DNA of 11,445 bases from CAZUZD01 sp964624465. GTDB taxonomy: Bacteria > Planctomycetota > Planctomycetia > Isosphaerales > Isosphaeraceae. The notes under the pieces were generated by a model. It was not told the DNA's origin, searched no databases, and saw only the letters and a list, made by a program, of their open reading frames with translations. Made by a program: the position numbers and the translations under genes. The stretch spans positions 1-11,445 of the forward strand of contig CAZUZD010000203.1 in NCBI GenBank assembly GCA_964624465.1, written 5' to 3'. Shown here in pieces: positions 6,822 through 11,445 of this stretch. How positions within the stretch are numbered: the first letter of the stretch is position 1; each line of letters starts with the position of its first letter.

Positions 6822-8064
6822 TCGGAGCCGGATCGCTGCCCCTGGTCGGTCGCGACCCGCGATCGGCCAGGGCGGCGGCCACCGCGTCGGCGATGGCGGC
6901 CGCGAGCCGCGCGTTGGCCGATTCGGTGAGATGGCAGAAGTCGAGGTAGACCAGGCCCGGCTCCTCATCGAGCACCGGCCCCAGGCAGAGCGGCTCGCCC
7001 GCCGCGCGAGCCTGCTCCTCGACAGCCTCGTACAGCGGCGCGAAGGCCGCGTACTTCGCCCGCTCCTCCTGCTCGAAGGGTCGGAGCGATCGCTTGGTGA
7101 ACAGCACCGGCTGCCGGTAGAACTGGCAGTCAAATCCGAACCGTTCCCCCAGGTTCCGGATCCAGGCGCGGTTCTCGGCCTCGATCGCGAGGATGCCGGC
7201 GGCCTGCTGGCTCAGGGAGCGTCCCGTGTCCGCCGGCGGGGCGAAGGTTGCGACGGCGCCGGCACCGGTCCTCAGGCGGGCGCCGACGGCCTGGGCCAGG
7301 CGGAGCAGGGCGGAATCCGCCAGCAACCGGCGCGTGATCTCGACGGCGAGGGCGGTCACGGTGCGGGTGGCGGCAAACTCGCGACGGCGGTTCGCCTCGT
7401 TCTGCGGCCAGCCGGGCACCCCGTTCTGGTAGGCGGCCAGCACGTCGTTGACGCCGTCGATCGCCACCACCAGATCGGGACGCTCGCCGCCTCGCAAAGC
7501 CAGTTGCAGCGCGAGGGCCTGCTGGGTACCCACGTGGCCAATCTCGGCCAGGTTCACGACCTCCGCCCGGATTCCGCGACGGTTCAGCTCGCGGGCCAGA
7601 GCCGAGGGAATCGTCCCCTCATCCCGGGCCCCCACGCCCCAGACCGTCGAGCCCCCCAGCAGGTAGATCCGGGGGACCGGCTCCGAGGCCTTCGCAGTCT
7701 CCGAGGACCGCCAGGTCTGGCGCCGGCCGGCCGCGTCGACGTGGATCGTACGGCCTTCGAAGGGACGCTGTCGGAAGTAGAAGTACGGATGCCAGGCCGC
7801 CTGGAGCGCCTCGTACTCCCGGAGATGCACCCCGATCCAGTCGGCCCCGTCGTAACCCTCGGCCACGAGGCGAGGGTCGGGGAAGGGGGGGCCGAAGAGG
7901 CGATCCTTGGCCGCAAACCCGAGCCGGAGGCCCAGTTCCAGCACGCCCAGCAGCAGCACGCTGGTGACGAGGATCGCCAGGCCGGCCAGCACGGGCAGGA
8001 TCCGCCGGGTCGGTCGGCTGGCGGGAGGGCTGGGCAGTGGAGACGTGGCCAGGGGCTCAGCCAT
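6808..8064 (-). CDS. SGNH/GDSL-family hydrolase with an N-terminal membrane anchor
   Basis: The product is a 418-residue predicted esterase or acyl hydrolase. A Pro/Ser-rich cytoplasmic start and one hydrophobic segment (about 22-50) probably anchor it, leaving the catalytic domain outside the membrane. SGNH signatures are visible in order: block I LGGSTVWGVG with nucleophile Ser139; block III DGVND with Gly204 and Asn206 for the oxyanion hole; block V DFCHLT with Asp375 and His378 completing the triad. The substrate cannot be read from sequence; similar proteins remove acyl or acetyl groups from glycans or lipids. The ATG at 8064 has GAGG five bases upstream and directly precedes the anchor. 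The frame stays open to 8517, but that extension overlaps acpS and encodes only Arg/Pro-rich sequence. It lies 50 bp downstream of acpS on the same strand, probably in the same transcript. Its last 14 bp overlap the topA end. Confidence 0.85.
   Translation of the reverse strand: MAEPLATSPLPSPPASRPTRRILPVLAGLAILVTSVLLLGVLELGLRLGFAAKDRLFGPPFPDPRLVAEGYDGADWIGVHLREYEALQAAWHPYFYFRQRPFEGRTIHVDAAGRRQTWRSSETAKASEPVPRIYLLGGSTVWGVGARDEGTIPSALARELNRRGIRAEVVNLAEIGHVGTQQALALQLALRGGERPDLVVAIDGVNDVLAAYQNGVPGWPQNEANRRREFAATRTVTALAVEITRRLLADSALLRLAQAVGARLRTGAGAVATFAPPADTGRSLSQQAAGILAIEAENRAWIRNLGERFGFDCQFYRQPVLFTKRSLRPFEQEERAKYAAFAPLYEAVEEQARAAGEPLCLGPVLDEEPGLVYLDFCHLTESANARLAAAIADAVAAALADRGSRPTRGSDPAPITSR
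6840..6872 (+). terminator. Long stem-loop just after topA, inside the hydrolase gene
   Basis: Bases 6840-6853 pair with 6859-6872 around a 5-nt loop (GACCC). This gives 14 pairs, two of them G-U (6846/6866 and 6849/6863). It starts 18 bases after the topA stop. The two wobble pairs become A-C mismatches on the opposite strand, so the structure is more stable in topA RNA than in the hydrolase RNA. No T-run follows, so termination is inferred from position and strength only. Confidence 0.5.
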
Positions 8065-8114
8065 GAGGGCCTCGGACTCGATCCGGGCGGAGGGGGGACG
8101 GCGGTGGCTCGGGC

Positions 8115-8552
8115 TCAGAACGGGTCTTCGGGCCCGATCGCCCCGGTGCCAGGTGCGGGCGCGGCACCGGGCCGGCCAAGCGCCATGGCGTAGGCGGTGG
8201 CGTAGGTGCGGCAGTGGCTGATGCTGATCAGGATGTCGCCGATGCCCCGGTGCACGGCCACGTCGCGGGCGCCGCCGCGGACGAGCACCCGGGGCGCCCC
8301 GCCCGGCTCGTTGCGGATCTCCAGGTCGGTCCAGCTGATGCCGCGGCTCCAGCCGGTGCCCAGGGCCTTGAGGATCGCCTCCTTGGCCGCCCAGCGCCCG
8401 GCGAAGTGCTCGATGGCGTGCTTGCGAGCCTGGCAGTAGCTGATCTCGCGCTCGGTGTAGACCCGCCGCAGGAACAGCTCGCCATGTTGCTCGATCATCT
8501 TGCCGATGCGTGGGCACTCGACGATGTCGGTGCCGATCCCCAGGACCTGCAT
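8115..8552 (-). CDS. acpS: Holo-[acyl-carrier-protein] synthase
   Basis: AcpS transfers the 4'-phosphopantetheine arm of coenzyme A to a serine of apo-acyl carrier protein, activating it for fatty acid synthesis in the cytoplasm. Seen in 145 residues: GIGTDIVE (5-12) with the Mg-binding Asp9; FAGRWAAKEAILKALG (50-65) with the second Mg ligand Glu58; and the late ISISHCRTYATAYAMA block. The family is usually about 120-130 residues; the excess is an Ala/Pro/Gly-rich tail ending in EDPF. The start at 8552 is favoured over an in-frame ATG 11 codons upstream because AGGGG (8563-8559) lies six bases before it and the protein begins MQVLGIGTD as in the family. It is divergent from the helicase gene and precedes the SGNH hydrolase gene by 50 bp. 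Confidence 0.96.
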   Translation of the reverse strand: MQVLGIGTDIVECPRIGKMIEQHGELFLRRVYTEREISYCQARKHAIEHFAGRWAAKEAILKALGTGWSRGISWTDLEIRNEPGGAPRVLVRGGARDVAVHRGIGDILISISHCRTYATAYAMALGRPGAAPAPGTGAIGPEDPF

Positions 8553-8558
8553 GCGTTG

Positions 8559-8563
8559 CCCCT
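8559..8563 (-). promoter_or_regulatory. Shine-Dalgarno of acpS
   Basis: AGGGG on the minus strand sits six bases before the ATG at 8552. It decides between this start and the alternative in-frame ATG at 8585. Confidence 0.6.
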
Positions 8564-8671
8564 GATCCGCCGTCGCCGCGAGCACCAGACCCCGGCCGGC
8601 TTCCAGTCTAGCGAGCCGCCGCCCGGGGCGTCATCCCGGCCCGCCGCCCGGGCGCCGGGCTGCAGCGTCCC

Positions 8672-8739
8672 GGATCGATCGGTATACTGCTGTATGGCGG
8701 ACCCGGAGGGACGGGCGGCCCCCACGGATGGATCGATCG
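8672..8739. repeat. Two copies of GGATCGATCG flanking the pcrA leader
   Basis: The 10-base word GGATCGATCG occurs at 8672-8681 and again at 8730-8739, directly before the pcrA ATG. Each contains the palindrome GATCGATC. Between them lies TATACT (8683-8688). The pair may be chance in GC-rich sequence or may bind a regulator; the sequence alone cannot decide. Confidence 0.4.
8683..8695 (+). promoter_or_regulatory. Possible -10 element of pcrA overlapped by a small dyad
   Basis: TATACT (8683-8688) matches five of six -10 positions, but no good -35 lies 16-18 bp upstream. ATAC (8684-8687) and GTAT (8692-8695) form a short dyad with a 4-base spacer over the -10. A 6-bp stem with a GCG loop lies at 8646-8660, upstream. 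The gap between acpS and pcrA (8553-8740) holds nothing else I can support. Confidence 0.35.
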
Positions 8740-8740
8740 C

Positions 8741-10999
8741 ATGGACCTGCTCACCGACCTGACCCCCGCCCAGCGCTCCGCCGTGACCACCACCGAGGGC
8801 CCGCTGCTCGTCCTGGCGGCCGCTGGCTCGGGCAAGACCCGGGTGATCACGCGCCGGGTCGCGTACATGCTGGGTCAGGGCCATCCCGGCGGGCAGATCC
8901 TCGCCCTGACATTCACCAACAAGGCTGCCGGCGAGATGCGGCACCGTATCGAGGCCCTGGCCCCGGGCTCCGGCGTCTGGGTTGGCACCTTCCACAGCCT
9001 GTGCGCCCGGCTGCTCCGGCAGTACGCCCCGCTGGTCGGGCTGGACCCGGGCTACACGATCTACGACCAGTCCGACCGGCTCAAGGCGGTCAAGCAGGTC
9101 ATGGAGCGGCTGGAGCTGGATGCGCTCGGCGTCGCGCCCGAGAAGGTCGAGGCTGTGATCAGCCGGGCCAAGAACGACATGACCTCGCCCGAGCAGCTCG
9201 CCCGCCGGATGGATGCCAGCCACATCGACACCGTGGCCGCCAAGGTGTTCCCGGCCTATCAGGAGCGCCTGATCGAGAGCTCGGCCGTCGACTTCGACGA
9301 CCTGCTCCTGCACGTCGTGACAATCCTCAAAAAGTTCCCGGACGTGCGGGCGAAGCTCGATGCCCGGTTCCGGTACGTCCTGGTCGACGAGTACCAGGAC
9401 ACGAACATGGCCCAGTACGCCATCGTGCGGGCCCTCTCGACCGATCACCGCAACCTCTGCGTCACCGGCGATCCCGACCAGTCGATCTACGGCTGGCGCG
9501 GAGCCAACCTCAACAACATCCTGGAGTTCGAGAGCGACTTCCCCGGCTGCGCCGTGGTGAAGCTCGAGCAGAACTACCGCAGCACCAAGAACATCCTGCG
9601 GGTGGCCGACCACCTGATCCGCTTCAACCGCCGCCGCAAGCCGAAGTCGCTGACGACCGAGAATCCGGACGGCCAGCCTGTCACGCTGACCGTCTACCCG
9701 ACCGAGACGGAGGAGGCGCAGGGTGTGGCCTCCCGGATCGTGAGCCTGGTGCGGCAGGGGGAGTACAGCTACCGGGACGTGGCCGTGTTCGTCCGGGTGG
9801 CCGCCTTGACCCGGCCGATCGAGTCGGCCCTGCGGGCGGCCAACGTGCCCTATCAGGTCGTCGGGGGCATGTCGTTTTACGAGCGGCAGGAGATCAAGGA
9901 CGTCCTGGCCTATCTGAACCTGATGGCCAATCCGAAGGACGACGTGGCCTTCGAGCGGGTGGTCAACGTGCCGCCCCGCGGGATCGGTCGCACGACGCTC
10001 GATCGACTGGGCGAGCGGGCCCGGGCGCTGGGGCTGCCGATGCTGGCCATGGCCCGGCAGGCGACCAACGTGCCGGCGATCAAGGACAAGATGGCCCGGG
10101 GCCTCCGCGACTTCGCCATGCTCATAGACGAGATCACCGCGCTCAAGGAGCACGCCGCCGAGGTGGTCCTGCGCCGGCTGCTCTCCCTGTCCGGCTACCA
10201 CGAGTACCTGGCCGACGACGGCCGTGGTGGCGAGGACCGGGTGGCGAACGTCGACGAGCTCGTGACTGCCGCTCGCCAGTTCGACCGCGAGCACCCGGGG
10301 GCCTCGATTCTCGACTTCGTCGAGGAGATCAGCCTGGCATCGGCCGTCGACCGCTGGAGCGACGAGTCGGGCGCCGTCACGCTGATGACCATGCACGCCG
10401 CCAAGGGGCTGGAGTTCCCGGTGGTCTTCATGGTCGCGCTGGAGCAGGGGATCCTGCCGCACTCGCGGTCCAACGACAGCGACAGCGAGCTGGAGGAGGA
10501 GCGGCGGCTCTGCTTCGTGGGGATCACCCGGGCGCGTCGGGAGCTGTACCTGAGCCACTGCCGCGTGCGGGAGTTCCGCGGCCAGAAGACGGCCACGATC
10601 CCCTCGCTGTTCCTGGGCGAGCTGCCCGAGGAGGCGATCCGGGTCGAGGACCGCTCCGACCCGGTCGGCGGCCTGCCGTCGTGGTCCCGCCGCCCGCCCG
10701 AGTCCCGTCCGCCGGTGCGGACCCCGGCGCCCGCCGGATCGGGCTTCCGCATGATGACGGCCGCCGACCTGGCCGGGCAGGCCGCGGTGGTGAGCGGGCC
10801 GCCCGAACTGGCGGGATTCGTGACCGGGGCGTCGGTGGTCCATCCTCAATATGGCATCGGCCGGATCACCGCGGTCGAGGGGGCGGGCCCGAACCGGAAG
10901 GCGAAGATTGCCTTCGCCGTCGGGGGTGAGCGGACCTTTGTCCTGGCCAAGGCGCCATTGCGCCTGGTTGGTGGCCGCCGCCCCGACTCCATGCCATAA
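8741..10999 (+). CDS. pcrA: ATP-dependent 3'-5' DNA helicase, PcrA/UvrD type (superfamily 1A)
   Basis: PcrA/UvrD helicases unwind DNA during nucleotide-excision and mismatch repair and clear stalled complexes from DNA. All motifs are present in 752 residues: Q motif (TPAQRSAV, Gln11), Walker A AAAGSGKT (26-33), motif Ia LTFTNKAA (56-63), a TFHSLCARLL block (83-92), motif II LVDEYQD (214-220), motif III GDPDQSIYGWRG (243-254), motif IV QNYRST (277-282), motif V around TMHAAKGLEFP (550-560) and motif VI around ERRLCFVGITRARRELYL (587-604). A linker rich in Pro and Arg (about 640-670) leads to a C-terminal VVHPQYGIGRI...RLV module (699-743). In PcrA/UvrD this module is a Tudor-like fold that contacts RNA polymerase, which favours the PcrA/UvrD branch over Rep. 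The ATG at 8741 has GGATGG nine bases upstream and starts right before the Q motif. It is divergent from acpS; pdxJ follows after 103 bp. Confidence 0.95.
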   Translation: MDLLTDLTPAQRSAVTTTEGPLLVLAAAGSGKTRVITRRVAYMLGQGHPGGQILALTFTNKAAGEMRHRIEALAPGSGVWVGTFHSLCARLLRQYAPLVGLDPGYTIYDQSDRLKAVKQVMERLELDALGVAPEKVEAVISRAKNDMTSPEQLARRMDASHIDTVAAKVFPAYQERLIESSAVDFDDLLLHVVTILKKFPDVRAKLDARFRYVLVDEYQDTNMAQYAIVRALSTDHRNLCVTGDPDQSIYGWRGANLNNILEFESDFPGCAVVKLEQNYRSTKNILRVADHLIRFNRRRKPKSLTTENPDGQPVTLTVYPTETEEAQGVASRIVSLVRQGEYSYRDVAVFVRVAALTRPIESALRAANVPYQVVGGMSFYERQEIKDVLAYLNLMANPKDDVAFERVVNVPPRGIGRTTLDRLGERARALGLPMLAMARQATNVPAIKDKMARGLRDFAMLIDEITALKEHAAEVVLRRLLSLSGYHEYLADDGRGGEDRVANVDELVTAARQFDREHPGASILDFVEEISLASAVDRWSDESGAVTLMTMHAAKGLEFPVVFMVALEQGILPHSRSNDSDSELEEERRLCFVGITRARRELYLSHCRVREFRGQKTATIPSLFLGELPEEAIRVEDRSDPVGGLPSWSRRPPESRPPVRTPAPAGSGFRMMTAADLAGQAAVVSGPPELAGFVTGASVVHPQYGIGRITAVEGAGPNRKAKIAFAVGGERTFVLAKAPLRLVGGRRPDSMP

Positions 11000-11007
11000 T
11001 ATTCAGG

Positions 11008-11027
11008 TCGCACTCCCGGAGGTGCGA
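11008..11027. other. Small stem-loop in the pcrA-pdxJ gap
   Basis: TCGCAC (11008-11013) and GTGCGA (11022-11027) form a perfect 6-bp inverted repeat with an 8-base loop, 8 bases after the pcrA stop. No T-run follows. It could be a weak terminator for pcrA or chance. CATAAT (10995-11000), overlapping the pcrA stop, resembles a -10 for pdxJ but has no -35 at a suitable distance. Confidence 0.35.
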
Positions 11028-11091
11028 AGTGCCCCCGCCGCCGTGGGCTGAATCGTTACGAACGCACAGGTCAACACGACCGGCGCGCGTC

Positions 11092-11096
11092 GGAGG
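11092..11096 (+). promoter_or_regulatory. Shine-Dalgarno of pdxJ
   Basis: GGAGG lies six bases before the ATG at 11103. This is the best ribosome binding site in the window and fixes the pdxJ start. Confidence 0.8.
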
Positions 11097-11102
11097 TTGG
11101 GC

Positions 11103-11445
11103 ATGATCCGCTTGGGCGTCAACATCGACCACGTCGCCACGATCCGCCAGGCGCGGGGCGGCCAGGAACCCGATCCGGTGTGGGCCGCCGTGCTCGCCGA
11201 GCTGGCCGGCGCCGACGGCATCACGGTGCATCTCCGTGAGGACCGCCGCCACATCCAGGATCGCGACGTCCGGGTTTTGCGCGAGACGGTGCGCACCCGG
11301 CTGAACCTGGAGGCCGCCGTCGCCCCCGAGATCGTCGACTTCGCCCTGGAGGTCCGCCCCGACCAGGTGACCTTCGTCCCCGAGCGACGGGCCGAGGTGA
11401 CCACCGAGGGCGGCCTGGACGTCGTGGGCCAGCGCGACCGGGTGG
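11103..11445 (+). CDS. pdxJ: Pyridoxine 5'-phosphate synthase PdxJ, 5' part only (runs off the window)
   Basis: PdxJ joins 1-deoxy-D-xylulose 5-phosphate and 3-amino-2-oxopropyl phosphate into pyridoxine 5'-phosphate, the last ring-forming step of DXP-dependent vitamin B6 synthesis. The first 114 residues are visible of roughly 240 usual for the family. They match it closely: LGVNIDHVATIRQARGG (4-20), PDPV (23-26), AGADGITVHLREDRRHI (35-51), RLNLE (66-70) and TEGGLDVVGQRD (101-112). His43 and Glu70 correspond to catalytic His45 and Glu72 of E. coli PdxJ. The ATG is fixed by GGAGG six bases upstream. It follows pcrA in the same direction after 103 bp, which could mean readthrough or its own promoter. 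The organism presumably makes B6 by the DXP-dependent route. Confidence 0.96.
   Translation, partial: MIRLGVNIDHVATIRQARGGQEPDPVWAAVLAELAGADGITVHLREDRRHIQDRDVRVLRETVRTRLNLEAAVAPEIVDFALEVRPDQVTFVPERRAEVTTEGGLDVVGQRDRV

Noticed and set aside
3882..7133. Open frame of 1083 codons on the minus strand across topA
   Set aside because: It lies antisense to topA, which has every family motif. Its translation is low-complexity Arg/Leu/Gly/Asp-rich sequence, a known effect of high-GC codon bias on the opposite strand.
6571..8193. Open frame of 540 codons on the plus strand across the SGNH hydrolase gene
   Set aside because: The opposite strand shows ordered SGNH motifs with Ser, Asn, Asp and His in place; this frame has none.
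8495..10849. Open frame of 784 codons on the minus strand, opposite pcrA
   Set aside because: Same explanation: it shadows a fully motif-supported helicase gene and has no recognisable domain. The 733-codon plus-strand frame at 8728-10929 is likewise an out-of-frame shadow of pcrA.
1..11445. A new multigene system in this window
   Set aside because: Six of the eight genes belong to known housekeeping families or a known folding-factor family. The remaining two (SGNH hydrolase, small membrane protein) are not arranged as a module.

Overview
The window looks like an ordinary chromosomal housekeeping stretch from a high-GC bacterium, most likely a planctomycete (Planctomycetota, possibly Isosphaeraceae-like). 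That placement is inference. It rests on the strong G/C bias at third codon positions, stop codons that are almost all TGA, a topoisomerase I with a Lys/Ala/Pro-rich N-terminal tail and five zinc ribbons, and a large PpiD/SurA-like membrane-anchored protein. I see no mobile element, CRISPR array, tRNA or rRNA, phage gene or defence island, and no previously undescribed multigene system.

Layout. Positions 1-933 (minus) carry the first 300 codons of der (EngA), a ribosome-assembly GTPase. The frame continues to the window edge but is broken by an in-frame TAG at 31-33, exactly at the lysine codon of the second NKxD motif. A good -10/-35 pair for der lies at 1074-1101. Positions 1178-1708 (plus) encode a small hydrophobic protein of unknown function. 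A perfect 14-bp stem-loop at 1725-1756 separates it from the convergent PpiD/SurA-like gene (1791-3767, minus). That gene is divergent from topA (4044-6821, plus). topA converges on, and overlaps by 14 bp, an SGNH/GDSL hydrolase gene (6808-8064, minus), and a long stem-loop that would fold best in topA RNA sits inside the hydrolase 3' end. Upstream of the hydrolase, in the same direction, is acpS (8115-8552, minus). Divergent from acpS is a pcrA/uvrD-type helicase (8741-10999, plus), followed by the 5' part of pdxJ (11103 to the window end, plus).

Working together. The genes serve separate core processes: ribosome assembly (Der), DNA supercoiling (TopA), DNA repair and transcription conflicts (PcrA/UvrD), activation of acyl carrier protein (AcpS), vitamin B6 synthesis (PdxJ) and envelope protein folding (PpiD/SurA-like). 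Only acpS with the SGNH hydrolase gene, and possibly pcrA with pdxJ, are arranged so that they could share a transcript. No gap between genes exceeds 300 bases. The most important observation is the amber codon in der, which is either a sequence error or a real nonsense mutation in a gene that is normally essential.
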